Origin: an uncultured Jannaschia sp.
GTDB lineage: Bacteria; Pseudomonadota; Alphaproteobacteria; Rhodobacterales; Rhodobacteraceae
Direction: 5' to 3'
Assembly: GCF_947494055.1 (NCBI RefSeq)
Contig: NZ_CANLTR010000010.1
Coordinates: forward strand, 61,377-125,376
Length of the DNA: 64,000 bases
Shown here: in pieces, positions 25,824 to 37,022 of the stretch
Numbering within the stretch: position 1 is the stretch's first letter
Layout of the letters: every line of letters begins with the position of its first letter
Notes under the pieces: model-generated
The model's input: the letters and a program-made list of their open reading frames with translations, nothing else
Database searches by the model: none
What the model was told of the DNA's origin: nothing
Program-made: the position numbers and the translations under genes

Positions 25824-27344
25824 ATGCTCCTGACCATCCGCAACCTCACCAAGACCTTTCCCGGCACGGTCGCGCTCGACGACGTGCGCTTCGACCTCGC
25901 GGCGGGAGAGGTGCACGCGCTGCTGGGCGAGAACGGCGCGGGCAAGTCCACGCTGATCAAGTGCCTGACCGGCGTGCATCCGCGCGACCGGGGCGAGATC
26001 ACGCTCGACGGCGCGCCGATCTCGCCCGGCTCCACGCTCGAGGCGCAGGCGCTCGGGATCGGGACGGTCTACCAGGAGGTAAATCTGCTGCCGAACCTCA
26101 CGGTGGCCGAGAACCTGACCTTCGGGCGGCAGCCGACGCGGTTCGGTCTCGTCTTGCAGCGCCGGATGCGCGCGCAGGCCGAGGCCATGCTGGAGGGCTA
26201 CGGGCTCGGGCATCTCGACGTCTCGCGCGAGCTCGGCACGCTCTCGGTCGCGGTGCAGCAGCTCGTGGCGATCGCCCGGGCCGTGGCGCTTTCGGGCAAG
26301 GTGCTGATCCTCGACGAGCCGACCGCGAGCCTCGACGCGCGCGAGACCGAGATGCTGTTCGACGTCGTGCGACGGTTGCGCGGGCAGGGGCTCGGGATCG
26401 TGTTCATCTCGCATTTCCTCGATCAGGTCTTCGACCTCTGCGACCGGCTCACGGTCCTGCGCAACGGCCAGCACATCGTCACCGCCGAGACCGCCGTGAC
26501 GGATCGGCTCGAGCTCATCCACCACATGCTCGGCCACGAGCTCGAGGAGGCCGAGAGCCGCCATTCGGGGCGTGCGGGCGGCGCCGAGATGCTGCGTTTC
26601 GAGGGCCTCGCCCGTCGCGGCAAGGTCGAGCCCTTCGATCTGACCGTGCGCGAAGGCGAGGTCATCGGGCTCGCGGGGCTGCTGGGCGCGGGCCGCACCG
26701 AGACGGCGGACCTCCTTTTCGGTCGCACGCCGGCCGACCGTGGCACAGCCCGCGACGCGGAGGGCGCGCTCGACCTCGGCACGCCGCGCGCGGCCATCGC
26801 CGAGGGCTTCGGCTACGCACCCGAGGATCGCAAGACCGACGGGATCATCGCCGACCTCTCGGTGCGCGAGAACATCGCGCTCGCGCTGCAGGCCCGGCGT
26901 GGCTGGGCCAGACCGATCCCGCGCGCCGAGCAACGGGCGCTGGCCGACGACTACATCCGACGTCTCGACATCCGCACCCCGGACGCCGAGAAGGCCGTCG
27001 GCGACCTCTCGGGCGGCAACCAGCAGAAGGTGGTGCTGGCACGCTGGCTCGCCATGAACCCGCGCTTCCTCATCCTCGACGAGCCGACGCGGGGCATCGA
27101 CGTGGGGGCCCATGCCGAGATCCTGCGCTTGATCGGCGAGCTGACCGATCGGGGCATGTCGATCCTGCTCATCTCCTCGGAGTTCGACGAGCTGATCGCG
27201 GCCTCGGACCGGGTGATCGTCCTGCGCGACCGCCGCCACGTCACCGAGCTCGTGGGCGAGGAGATCGAGACCGGCCGCATCCTGCGGGCCATCGCCGCGC
27301 ACGACGCGCCGGACGCGCGCGGCGCGGCGGAGGCGGTCGCGTGA
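25824..27344 (+). CDS. ytfR: sugar ABC transporter ATP-binding protein, YtfR type
   Basis: 506 residues with two ABC domains as in RbsA/YtfR. Domain 1: Walker A GENGAGKST (35-43), VLILDEPTASLD. Domain 2: degenerate P-loop GLLGAGRTE, signature LSGGNQQKVVLARWL, FLILDEPTRGIDVGAH. It powers import at the cytoplasmic face. The ATG at 25824 is used. Its TGA stop overlaps the GTG start of the permease gene. Confidence 0.93.
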   Translation: MLLTIRNLTKTFPGTVALDDVRFDLAAGEVHALLGENGAGKSTLIKCLTGVHPRDRGEITLDGAPISPGSTLEAQALGIGTVYQEVNLLPNLTVAENLTFGRQPTRFGLVLQRRMRAQAEAMLEGYGLGHLDVSRELGTLSVAVQQLVAIARAVALSGKVLILDEPTASLDARETEMLFDVVRRLRGQGLGIVFISHFLDQVFDLCDRLTVLRNGQHIVTAETAVTDRLELIHHMLGHELEEAESRHSGRAGGAEMLRFEGLARRGKVEPFDLTVREGEVIGLAGLLGAGRTETADLLFGRTPADRGTARDAEGALDLGTPRAAIAEGFGYAPEDRKTDGIIADLSVRENIALALQARRGWARPIPRAEQRALADDYIRRLDIRTPDAEKAVGDLSGGNQQKVVLARWLAMNPRFLILDEPTRGIDVGAHAEILRLIGELTDRGMSILLISSEFDELIAASDRVIVLRDRRHVTELVGEEIETGRILRAIAAHDAPDARGAAEAVA

Positions 27345-28360
27345 GCCAGGGTCTGCGCCGCCTCGCCCCGCAGCTCCTGACGCTCGCCGCTCTGGTGGCG
27401 CTGGTCTCGGTGGCCTTTCCCGGCTTCCTCGCCGTCGACGTGGTCGGCGGTCGCTTCGTCGGAAGCGCCGTGGACGTCCTGAAGCGCGGCGCGCCGGTCG
27501 CGCTGCTGGCGGTCGGCATGACATTGGTGATCGCGACGCGAGGCATCGACCTCAGTGTCGGCGCGGTCGTCGCGATCTGCGGCGCGGCCTCCGCCTGGGG
27601 GATCACGCATGATCTGGGCCTCGCACTGTCGCTCGCGCTCGGGCTCGGCGCCGGGTTGCTCTGCGGGCTCTGGAACGGGATGCTTGTCGCGGTCTTCGGC
27701 ATCCAGCCCATCGTCGCGACGCTGATCCTCCTCGTCGCGGGCCGCGGCGTGGCACAGATGATCACCGAGGGGCGCATCCTCACCTTCAGCAACGAGAGTT
27801 TTGCCTTCCTCGGCGCGGGCGACCTCTTCGGCATCCCCACGCCGATTCTGATCTGGCTGGCGGTCGGTCTGGCCTTCGGTCTCCTCGTGCGGCGGACGGC
27901 GCTCGGCCTGCTGATCGAGGCGATCGGCATCAACCGTCCGGCCAGCGCGCTGGCCGGGGTCAACGCGCGGGTCTTGCTCGTCACGGTCTACATCGCCTCG
28001 GGCTTCTGCGCCGCGGTGGCCGGGATCATCGTCGCCGCAGACATCCGTGGCGCGGACGCCAACAATGCGGGGCTCTGGCTTGAGCTCGACGCCATCCTCG
28101 CCGTCGTGATCGGCGGCACCTCGCTCCTCGGCGGTCGGTTCTCGATCGCGGCTTCGCTCCTCGGCGCGCTGATCATCCAGACGATCGACACCGGCATCCT
28201 GCTCGCGGGCTTTCCGTCGGAGTTCAATCTCGTCATCAAGGCCGGCCTCGTCGTCATCATCCTGGTGCTGCAATCGCCGCGGCTCGCGCCGCATCTGTCG
28301 CGGCGGCTGCGCCGCGAGCGCCCGGCGACGCCCGCGACTGCGAGCGAGGCCACACGATGA
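27341..28360 (+). CDS. ytfT: sugar ABC transporter permease, YtfT type
   Basis: 339 residues, GTG start in a GTGA overlap with ytfR. About ten membrane segments of the RbsC family. The typical loops GMTLVIATRGIDLSVGAV and AVVIGGTSLLGGRFS are present. One half of the heterodimeric membrane channel, with YjfF the other half. Its end overlaps yjfF by four bases. Confidence 0.92.
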   Translation: MSQGLRRLAPQLLTLAALVALVSVAFPGFLAVDVVGGRFVGSAVDVLKRGAPVALLAVGMTLVIATRGIDLSVGAVVAICGAASAWGITHDLGLALSLALGLGAGLLCGLWNGMLVAVFGIQPIVATLILLVAGRGVAQMITEGRILTFSNESFAFLGAGDLFGIPTPILIWLAVGLAFGLLVRRTALGLLIEAIGINRPASALAGVNARVLLVTVYIASGFCAAVAGIIVAADIRGADANNAGLWLELDAILAVVIGGTSLLGGRFSIAASLLGALIIQTIDTGILLAGFPSEFNLVIKAGLVVIILVLQSPRLAPHLSRRLRRERPATPATASEATR

Positions 28361-29328
28361 ATGCCCGCGCCCTGCCGCTCTACGCGACCATCGTGATCTT
28401 CCTGATCGCCTACGCGATCTGCTACGCGCAGTTCCCGGCGATGCTGTCCACGCGGGTGATCGCCAACCTGCTCACCGACAACGCCTATCTCGGCATCGTC
28501 GCGGTCGGCATGACCGTGGTGATCCTGTCGGGCGGGATCGATTTGTCGGTGGGCTCCGTCATCTCCTTTTCGGGCGTGTTCATCGCCGTGATCCTGCGCG
28601 ACACGGGGCTGCATCCGGTGGTGGCCTTCGCGCTGCTCCTCGCGGTGACGACGGGGTTCGGCGCGGCGATGGGCGGTCTCATCCACGGCCTTGCCATGCC
28701 CCCCTTCATCGTGACGCTGGCCGGCATGTTCCTCGCCCGCGGTGCGGCCTACATGCTGACCATCGACAGCGTGCCGATCGACCATTCCTTCTACGACCTC
28801 CTGCAGGACGCCTATTGGCTGATGCCCGGCGGCGGACGGCTGAGGCTGATCGGGATCGTCATGCTGCTGTCGGTCGCGGGGGGCATGGTCCTCGCGCATC
28901 GCACGCGCTTCGGCACCGCGATCTTCGCGCTCGGCGGCGGCGAGCACACGGCGCGGCTCATGGGCGTGGCCGTCGGTCGGACGACGATCCTGATCTACGC
29001 CTTCTCGGGCTTCATGGCCGGGCTCTCGGGCATCGTCTTCTCGATCTACACCGGCTCGGGCTACCCGCTCGCCACGGTCGGGACGGAGCTCACGGCCATC
29101 GCCACGGTCGTGATCGGCGGCACGATCCTCACCGGCGGGTCGGGCTACGTGTTCGGCACGCTGATCGGCGTGCTGACGATGGGGCTGATCCAGACCTACA
29201 TCGTCTTCGACGGTTCGCTGTCGAGCTGGTGGACGAAGATCGTGATCGGCATCCTCCTCCTCGCCTTCATCCTGCTCCAGAAGGGCCTGCTCCACGTCGG
29301 CCGAAGGCAACGCGGCGCCGCGGCCTGA
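28357..29328 (+). CDS. yjfF: sugar ABC transporter permease, YjfF type
   Basis: 323 residues of the RbsC family. GMTVVILSGGIDLSVGSVIS and TVVIGGTILTGGSGYVFGTL are the conserved loops. MNARALPLYATIVIFLIAYA begins the first membrane segment. It pairs with YtfT. The regulator gene starts two bases after the stop. Confidence 0.92.
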   Translation: MNARALPLYATIVIFLIAYAICYAQFPAMLSTRVIANLLTDNAYLGIVAVGMTVVILSGGIDLSVGSVISFSGVFIAVILRDTGLHPVVAFALLLAVTTGFGAAMGGLIHGLAMPPFIVTLAGMFLARGAAYMLTIDSVPIDHSFYDLLQDAYWLMPGGGRLRLIGIVMLLSVAGGMVLAHRTRFGTAIFALGGGEHTARLMGVAVGRTTILIYAFSGFMAGLSGIVFSIYTGSGYPLATVGTELTAIATVVIGGTILTGGSGYVFGTLIGVLTMGLIQTYIVFDGSLSSWWTKIVIGILLLAFILLQKGLLHVGRRQRGAAA

Positions 29329-29329
29329 G

Positions 29330-30067
29330 ATGCGGCAGTTTCTGGCCAAAGGGTTCGACACCCGCGAAAGCAGCAGCAACCACGGGCGGGTGGTGGGCGG
29401 TCTCGGCCGCGCGATCGTGATGGGGGACCCGCCCTCCGGCGCGCTCCTGCCGGGCGACGAGGCGCTGGCCGAACGGTTCGGCGTCTCGCGCACCGTCCTG
29501 CGCGAGGCGATGAAGACGCTCGCGGCGAAGGGGCTGGTCGTCCCACGAGCCCGCGTCGGCACCCGCGTCCGGCCGCGTCACGAATGGAACATGTTCGACG
29601 CGCAGGTCCTGTTCTGGCATCTCGACGGCGAACCGAGCGACGATTTCTACGAGCAGCTGTTCGAGATGCGGTTGGCCTTCGAGCCCTTCGCCGCCGGCCT
29701 CGCGGCGCGGAAGGCCAGCGTCGCGGAGGTCACACGCATCCAGGACCATGTCGACGCGATGCGCGGGGCAACGGACGAGACCGCGCTCTCGGCCGCGGAT
29801 CTCGAGTTCCACCGCGCCGTCTTCGACGCGGCTGGCAACGCGTTCTTCTACTCGGTGATCTCGCTCGTGGGCGTGGCGCTCCTGTCGCTTCTGCGCCGCT
29901 CCTCGCCGGAGCCGCGGCCCGAGCAGGTCGCCGCGATCTGCGACGGGCACCAGCGCATCGCCGACGCGATCGCCGCGCGGGATTCGGCTCGGGCGGAAGA
30001 CGCGATGCGCGACGTCATCGCGGTCGGCTGGGCCCGCGTCTTCGGTGACGACAGGCCGCTCGGGTAG
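29330..30067 (+). CDS. GntR-family regulator, FadR/FCD subfamily
   Basis: 245 residues. N-terminal winged helix (LPGDEALAERFGVSRTVLRE) and C-terminal FCD domain with metal-type residues (DLEFHRAVFDAAGN, CDGHQRIADAI). It resembles DgoR/LldR-like repressors of sugar-acid or sugar use. Location at the end of the ytf operon suggests it controls that operon through the palindrome at 24760-24772. Confidence 0.9.
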   Translation: MRQFLAKGFDTRESSSNHGRVVGGLGRAIVMGDPPSGALLPGDEALAERFGVSRTVLREAMKTLAAKGLVVPRARVGTRVRPRHEWNMFDAQVLFWHLDGEPSDDFYEQLFEMRLAFEPFAAGLAARKASVAEVTRIQDHVDAMRGATDETALSAADLEFHRAVFDAAGNAFFYSVISLVGVALLSLLRRSSPEPRPEQVAAICDGHQRIADAIAARDSARAEDAMRDVIAVGWARVFGDDRPLG

Positions 30068-30284
30068 CGACGATCCTCCTGCAAACTCGCTGGCCGCCTT
30101 CGGTCCAGCCCCGACGTCACGCTGTTAAGGGCACCTTGGTGACCTCCGGAGACGAAGGGACACTGCCGATTCCGCGTCCTGCTCTCCTTCGTTTTCCGAC
30201 ATCGTTCGGATTGTCCTGCGGGGCACGGCGGAGAGGGCATTGACCGAGCGGTGGGGGTGACGTTCGTTCGTCCGAGAGAACGCG

Positions 30285-30519
30285 TCGGAGCGCCGCTATC
30301 CGGGCGACAACTTCGTGTCCGCCTACAAGTGGGGGGACGGGATTGGACAGAAGGAGGATTGGCCCCGTGCTGCTCGACCTCGCCTGGCGGTCGAAAGAGA
30401 TGAACCAGGTCGGCATCATGGAGTTCACTGGCTGGGTGCGGGATGTGGGAATCGACATGATCCTCGAGGTCAATCTCGGCTCGCGCGGGATCGAGGAGGC
30501 GCGCAACGTCGTCGAATAA
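30285..30519 (+). pseudogene. relic of GH51 alpha-L-arabinofuranosidase
   Basis: Two reading frames give pieces of the GH51 active-site region in order: RYPGDNFVSAYKWGDGIG (frame 1, about 30295-30350), then after a one-base shift LDLAWRSKEMNQVGIMEF and EVNLGSRGIEEARNVVE with a TAA at 30517. About 75 residues of a protein of roughly 500 remain. The enzyme would have cut arabinofuranosides, which matches the furanose transporter upstream. Clearly non-functional. Confidence 0.75.
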
Positions 30520-30530
30520 CCGTTAGGCGC

Positions 30531-30940
30531 AATTATTCTGCCGCCGTTCGTCATGCCGTTGGTCATCATCGTCTACAGGTAGTTTTTCGATGCAGTGCCG
30601 AAGGAGATGCGCAAGCCGGTCGTACTCGATGGCGTCGGGGACTCCACGCTCCAGTTCCAAGTCTACCTACCGTTCAGCCGGGGATCACGACGGCGCTCGG
30701 CATCATCACCTTCACAACCAGGAACGCATTCCTGGGGCCGTTCCTCGTGACCACAATGGAGGAGATGATGACGAACTCCGTGGGGATCACGCAGGTCAAC
30801 GACGCGTCCATAGTGGCCTGCGCGCCGATCATGTCGGTCGCGCTGCTCGCCGTAGCGCTTGGGGTGATCGCCTACCTGATCTTCCAGAAGCGCGAGCCCG
30901 AGGTGGTGATGATCCAGTCGGCGTGGAGGGGTGAGCGTCC
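30531..30940 (+). pseudogene. relic of MalG-type carbohydrate ABC permease
   Basis: Reads LPPFVMPLVIIVYR, an in-frame TAG, then FFDAVPKEMRKPVVLDGVG and VYLPFS, a frameshift near 30675, then PGITTALGIITFTTRNAFLG to the C-terminal membrane segment VALGVIAYLIFQKREPE. The arrangement EMRKPVVLDG - LPFS - PGI matches the EAA loop of MalG-family permeases. Premature stop and frameshift make it a pseudogene. With the GH51 relic it is the remains of an oligosaccharide uptake-and-cleavage locus. Confidence 0.75.
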
Positions 30941-31416
30941 AGTCCTCGCGCGGGGCGACCTGCATGCCCGCACGCGTTCAACTGACGATCGTTCCCTTGC
31001 CCGCGATCGCGCGCGACGCCTTTCGGTAGGCCCCGTAGGAAAGGCCCGCCTCTCGGCAGGAGGCCATTTCCTTGGGCACCGGCTCACCCTGCGTGAGCAC
31101 GCCAGAGACGATTTCCCAGCCGATCCAACAAACGATACCGCCGTAAATGCGCGGGCCCGTCTTGGGACGAAAGGAGGGTGCGCCGCGTATGGGCCGAGAC
31201 GTGAGCCTTCCTGAAGTATGGCTTCCGCGTCAGTTGGAGGACAAGCCGCCGTGTTACTGTAACAGGGCCGATCGGTAGCCGAGACAGGGCGGTCAGCCGA
31301 ACCTTGCTATCGATAGTCTCGCCCTGCGTCCGCCGGGCTTACGCGGCGCCACTGGCGCCACGGTCCCGTCGTTCGGGGCTGGGATCGGTCCACTGGACCG
31401 ATCCCCGGGGCGCCCC
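30941..31416. other. intergenic, no clear gene
   Basis: A minus-strand frame of about 85 codons ends at TGA 30978-30980 and reads for example PRIYGGIVCWIGWEIVSG. It has no convincing start and no family I recognise. The rest shows no coding signal. The stretch is probably more debris of the decayed locus. Confidence 0.3.
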
Positions 31417-32916
<1,500 letters not shown>

Positions 32917-33011
32917 GGGGGGTCCTCCTCTGGTGTCGTCCTCCGTATCGTCTATACGACGCTGCATAGAAATCGTCGCAAGCGATGATCCGATATGCAG
33001 GAACGGCGACA

Positions 33012-33902
33012 ATGGACTGGGACGACGCCCGCTACTTTCTCGCCGTGGCCCGCGACGGGCAGATGCTGGGTGCCGCCCGCCGTCTCGGTGTCAGCCAGGC
33101 TCTGCTCTCCCGTCGCATCGCGGCGCTTGAGCGGGCGGTGGGCGCACGCCTTCTCGACCGGACGACCCGCGGTTGCAGCCTCACCGAGGACGGGCAGCCC
33201 ATGTTAGAGGCGGCCGAGCGCGTGGAAGCCGAGCTGCTGTCCGCCACGGCCCACCTGCAGCGGCGCGGCGGCGACGTCGCCGGCACCATCCGCATCGGCG
33301 CGCCAGACGGGTTCGGCAGCGCCTTCCTGGCGCCGCGGCTTCGACGTTTCACCGACGCCTATCCCGGGTTGCACCTTCAACTGGTGCCGGTGCCGCGCAG
33401 CTTCTCGCTGTCGCAGCAGGAGGCCGACGTCGCGGTGATGGTGGGCCGCCCTGAAAAGGGACGCCTGCGCGTCCGTCGTCTGACGGATTACACGCTCGGC
33501 CTCTACGCGGCCACGTCCTACCTCGCCGGGGCGGGGCGACCGGAGACGCTCGCTGATCTCAGGAACCACACGCTCGTCGGCTATGTCGAGGACCTGATCT
33601 ACACGCCGGAGCTGAACTACGCCGCCGACATGCTCCGCGACTGGCGCTCGACCATCGAGGTCTCGACCGCCATCGGCCAGTTCGAGGCCGTCCGCTCCGG
33701 CGCCGGCATCGGCATCCTGCACGATTTCATGGCGGCCGCGTGCCCGGACCTCGTCCGCCTCTTCCCCGAGCAGAGCGTGACCCGCACCTACTGGACCGTC
33801 TGGCACGAGAACATGCGCGTCGCCCGCCGCGTGCAGGCAGTGGTCGAGCTCCTCGATACGATCACACGCGAGGAGCGACACCTCTTTCGGCACGGCAGCT
33901 GA
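33012..33902 (+). CDS. LysR-family transcriptional regulator
   Basis: 296 residues from the ATG at 33012 (a start at 32985 is also open). N-terminal [19 protein letters not shown], then [21 protein letters not shown]-terminal effector domain with [18 protein letters not shown]. Divergent to mmsA; LysR proteins usually control the neighbouring divergent gene, so mmsA is the expected target. Confidence 0.9.
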   Translation: MDWDDARYFLAVARDGQMLGAARRLGVSQALLSRRIAALERAVGARLLDRTTRGCSLTEDGQPMLEAAERVEAELLSATAHLQRRGGDVAGTIRIGAPDGFGSAFLAPRLRRFTDAYPGLHLQLVPVPRSFSLSQQEADVAVMVGRPEKGRLRVRRLTDYTLGLYAATSYLAGAGRPETLADLRNHTLVGYVEDLIYTPELNYAADMLRDWRSTIEVSTAIGQFEAVRSGAGIGILHDFMAAACPDLVRLFPEQSVTRTYWTVWHENMRVARRVQAVVELLDTITREERHLFRHGS

Positions 33903-33923
33903 GAGCGACACGCGCGGCGCAGG

Positions 33924-34964
33924 TCACGCCGACCGCTCCTCGTCGAAGACGATCCCGAGCCGTTCCCGGACGCGATCCATGCTGCGCAGCGTCGCGATCG
34001 TTTGTTCGAGGGGCAGGACCGGCGATTCCGACCGGCCCTCCGCGACGCATTCCGCGATATGGGCAATCTCGTGACAGAGACCGGCATATCCCGAGGCCGC
34101 TTCGTCGTGGACGAGGCGTGTCGTGAGATCGATGGCTTGCAGGATGAAGGACCCCGGCTCGTAGAACTTGCGCGGCATCGTCAGCATTCCGTCGGTTCCA
34201 CTGAGAACGGCCTGACACGTCGTATGACCGAGGAGCGTGCAATGCAGAAGCGACAGCGCGCCCCCGGCATGGCGGAAGGTCATTCCCACCTGTCCGTTGA
34301 CGCCGGACGACGCAGGCGCGCCCACTGTGCGCACGTCCTCCGGTTCGCCCAGCACCATCTGCGATAGCGCCACCGCATAGGTGCCCAAATCCAGCATCGG
34401 ACCGCCAGCGAGGTCCGGGCGCATGATCCTGTGATCCGGCCCGAAATGCTCGCCGTGATCGGCGATCACCGTGTGAACCTTCCCGAGTGCTCCGTCGTCC
34501 AGCAACTGGCGGATCACATCGAACTTGGGAAGGAAGGCGGTCCAGAGCGCTTCGACAAGAAGGACGCCATGCTGGCGCGCGGTGTCGCGCAGGCGTTCGG
34601 CCTCGGCGACATTGAGGGCGAGGGGCTTCTCCACGAGGACGTGCTTACCGGCCTCGATCGCCGCCAGCGCGACCGGGAGATGGTGGTTGTGCGGCGTCGC
34701 GACGTAGACGATGTCGACCCCGGGATCGGCGTTCATCTGCGCCAGGTCGTCATAGGCGCGGGGGATGTCCCATCGTTCGGCGAAGGCCGCGGCGCGCGCG
34801 CGGGAGCGCGAGCCGACGGCCGCGAGCCTCTGCCGCGTGTGCGCCGTCAGCGCGTGCGCGAAGCGCTCGGCGATCCAGCCCGGTCCGGCGATGCCCCATC
34901 CGAGCGGCAGGGCCGCCGCGGGATCGGGTACGCGCGACACCGGCAGGCAGGTCGGAAAGGTCAT
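33924..34964 (-). CDS. Gfo/Idh/MocA-family oxidoreductase
   Basis: 346 residues. The Rossmann motif is GWGIAGPGWIAERFA and the catalytic-site motif is VLVEKPLALN. The fold and length fit NAD(P)-dependent sugar or inositol dehydrogenases. It ends the inositol operon, 34 bp after iolB, and converges on the LysR gene with a 21-bp gap. It may act on another inositol isomer or a related sugar; the exact substrate cannot be read from the sequence. Confidence 0.85.
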   Translation of the reverse strand: MTFPTCLPVSRVPDPAAALPLGWGIAGPGWIAERFAHALTAHTRQRLAAVGSRSRARAAAFAERWDIPRAYDDLAQMNADPGVDIVYVATPHNHHLPVALAAIEAGKHVLVEKPLALNVAEAERLRDTARQHGVLLVEALWTAFLPKFDVIRQLLDDGALGKVHTVIADHGEHFGPDHRIMRPDLAGGPMLDLGTYAVALSQMVLGEPEDVRTVGAPASSGVNGQVGMTFRHAGGALSLLHCTLLGHTTCQAVLSGTDGMLTMPRKFYEPGSFILQAIDLTTRLVHDEAASGYAGLCHEIAHIAECVAEGRSESPVLPLEQTIATLRSMDRVRERLGIVFDEERSA

Positions 34965-34998
34965 CTCCGGTCCCGTTCGGGCCGGCCCGGCGCGCGCC

Positions 34999-35805
34999 TC
35001 ACGCGTCGCGCCGCGCGATCCAGTCGAAGTCCGGGTGGTTCGCGAATCGCCACTTGCGCATCGGTCCCGCCATCACGTTGAGGTAGTACATCTCGTGCCC
35101 GTAGGGGGCGCCGCAGGGATGATGGCCGCGCGGCACCAGCACCACGTCGCCGTCCGCGACCGCCATGGTCTCGTCGAGCGAAAGGTCGTCGGTGAACACG
35201 CGCTGGATGCCGAAGCCCGTCTTCGGGTTCAGCCGGTGGTAATAGCTTTCCTCGAGATAGGTCATCCGCGGATAGTCGTCCTCGTCGTGCCGGTGCGGCG
35301 GGTAGGAGGACCAGTGGCCGTCGGGCGTGAAGACCTCGGTGACAAGGAGGCTGTCCGCGACGTCCCGCTCCTCCATCGCGATGGCGTTGATGTGGCGGGT
35401 GTTGGTGCCCTTGCCGCGCGGCGTCAGCGAGATGCCGGCGGGACCGATGATCTGCGCCGCGTGGCCGCCCTGACCCGGGGCGGTGCAGACCGCCAGCGTG
35501 CACTCGGTCGTCGCCTCGGCGCGCCAGTCCGTGCCGTTCGGGACGTAGACGCAATGCGGCGGCGTCTTTTCGAACACGTCCATCCGGTCGCCGAGTTCGC
35601 CGAAATCCCGGCCGGCGCCGGCGATCTTCGCGCGGCCCTCGACCAGCACCAGGATCGCCTCGCGGTCGCCGGTCGCCTCCGACGCGACCTCGCCGGGCTT
35701 CAGCCGGTAGAGGCCGAAGCCGACATAGCTCCAGCCGGCCGATTGGGGCGTGATGTCGTGGACCTTGCCGCCGGTCCCGTGCGGCTTGCGGAGAAGGTCA
35801 GTCAT
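34999..35805 (-). CDS. iolB: 5-deoxy-glucuronate isomerase
   Basis: 268 residues, full length. IolB features: GWSYVGFGLYRLKPGE near the N-terminus, NTRHINAI, PPHRHDEDD (metal-binding His and acidic residues), and HPCGAPYGHEMYYLNVM near the end. It converts 5-deoxy-glucuronate to 5-dehydro-2-deoxygluconate in myo-inositol breakdown. The start overlaps the small membrane protein gene as ATGA. Confidence 0.95.
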   Translation of the reverse strand: MTDLLRKPHGTGGKVHDITPQSAGWSYVGFGLYRLKPGEVASEATGDREAILVLVEGRAKIAGAGRDFGELGDRMDVFEKTPPHCVYVPNGTDWRAEATTECTLAVCTAPGQGGHAAQIIGPAGISLTPRGKGTNTRHINAIAMEERDVADSLLVTEVFTPDGHWSSYPPHRHDEDDYPRMTYLEESYYHRLNPKTGFGIQRVFTDDLSLDETMAVADGDVVLVPRGHHPCGAPYGHEMYYLNVMAGPMRKWRFANHPDFDWIARRDA

Positions 35806-35990
35806 GGCTCGTCCCTTGGATTGAAGTCGATGAAGAACTTGTAGCCGGCATAGAGGCCGACGGCGCCGAAGAGGATGGCCCAGAACACCGCGCCCGAGGC
35901 CAGCTCGAAGAGCGCCCAGCCGAGCGTCACGACAACGATCGCGATGCGCAGCCAGAGCGGCCTGAAGAACGGATTATCGAGGTCGAACAT
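35802..35990 (-). CDS. small membrane protein (DUF3329-like)
   Basis: 62 residues with two hydrophobic helices (about 14-34 and 35-52) and a charged end. The opening MFDLDNPFFRPLW resembles small DUF3329-type proteins of the Rhodobacterales, from memory. It overlaps iolG by one base and iolB by four, so it is translated in the operon. Function unknown. Confidence 0.65.
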   Translation of the reverse strand: MFDLDNPFFRPLWLRIAIVVVTLGWALFELASGAVFWAILFGAVGLYAGYKFFIDFNPRDEP

Positions 35991-36994
35991 CAGGCGTAGA
36001 TGTCCGGACGGTCGACCAGATGCACCTCGACCGCCTCGCCGGTCTCCGCCGCCCGAAGCCCCGCATCGCTGACCGCGGTGATCGCGTATCCGTCCCAGGC
36101 CGAGGGGCCGGTGGCGCCGCCGGCGGAGGCCGCCTCGATCCACGCGGCGATCTCGCGGTCGTATGCGTCGATGAACCGCTCGCGCCAGTCGGCCGGCACC
36201 CGGCCCGAGAAACCGTCGCCCGCCTTGAGCACCACCGGGTTCGCCTCGGCGAGTTCGATCGTGCCTGTCTCGCCCGACACCTCGCCGCGGATGTCGTAGC
36301 CGTAACCGATGTTCACGCTGATCTCGACCGTCGCGAGCACGCCGCCTTGCATCTCCATCACCGAGAAGATCGGGTCGCGCAGGTCGCCGCCGACCGAGTT
36401 CCGCCTGCCGGCCATGACGCGCACCCGCGCCACCTCGTCGTCGAGCAGCCAGCGGGCGACGTCGATGTCGTGTACCATGGTGTCGCTGATCGCCATGTCC
36501 GAGGTATAGAGGTCCGCCGGCACCGAAGCGTTGCGATGCGCCGCGTGGTACATGAGCGGCGCGCCGACCTTGCCGGCGGCCAACGTCTCCTTCAGCGCCC
36601 GGTAGGCAGTGTCGTAGCGGCGCATGAAGCCGACCTGGATCAGCCGGCGGCCGAGCTTGACCTCGGCGTCGATGATCCGCAGGCACGCGTCCTGCTTCGG
36701 CGCGAGCGGCTTCTCGCAGAAGACGGGCTTGCCGGCGGCAAGTGCCGGCAGGATCGCCTCCTCGTGCGCCGGGCCCCAGGAGCAGATCAGCACCGCATCG
36801 ACCTCGGGCGCGGCGATCAGGCTCGCCGCGTCGTCGTGGACGGTCGCGCCCGGCTTCTCTGCCGCCGTCTCGGCGCGGGAGCGGTCGGCGTCGGTCACGG
36901 CGACGACCCTGCCGCCGGCCAGAACGTCGGTGATCCGGCGAATGTGATCCTGCCCGATCATGCCGGTGCCGATCACGCCTATTCCAAGTGTCAT
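35990..36994 (-). CDS. iolG: inositol 2-dehydrogenase
   Basis: 334 residues from the ATG at 36994. Rossmann motif GVIGTGMIGQDH, catalytic FCEKPLAP, then MVHDIDVARWLL with the Asp and His used by inositol dehydrogenases. It oxidises myo-inositol to scyllo-inosose with NAD. A second IolG-like gene lies upstream in the same operon (43508-44524), so the two may differ in isomer preference. Confidence 0.9.
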   Translation of the reverse strand: MTLGIGVIGTGMIGQDHIRRITDVLAGGRVVAVTDADRSRAETAAEKPGATVHDDAASLIAAPEVDAVLICSWGPAHEEAILPALAAGKPVFCEKPLAPKQDACLRIIDAEVKLGRRLIQVGFMRRYDTAYRALKETLAAGKVGAPLMYHAAHRNASVPADLYTSDMAISDTMVHDIDVARWLLDDEVARVRVMAGRRNSVGGDLRDPIFSVMEMQGGVLATVEISVNIGYGYDIRGEVSGETGTIELAEANPVVLKAGDGFSGRVPADWRERFIDAYDREIAAWIEAASAGGATGPSAWDGYAITAVSDAGLRAAETGEAVEVHLVDRPDIYA

Positions 36995-37022
36995 GTCGTT
37001 ATCCCTCATGCGCCCGCTGGCG

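Noticed and set aside
30872..31230. Minus-strand small frames in the decayed region
   Set aside because: About 85 open codons end at 30978 but start poorly and match no family I know; kept only as a note.
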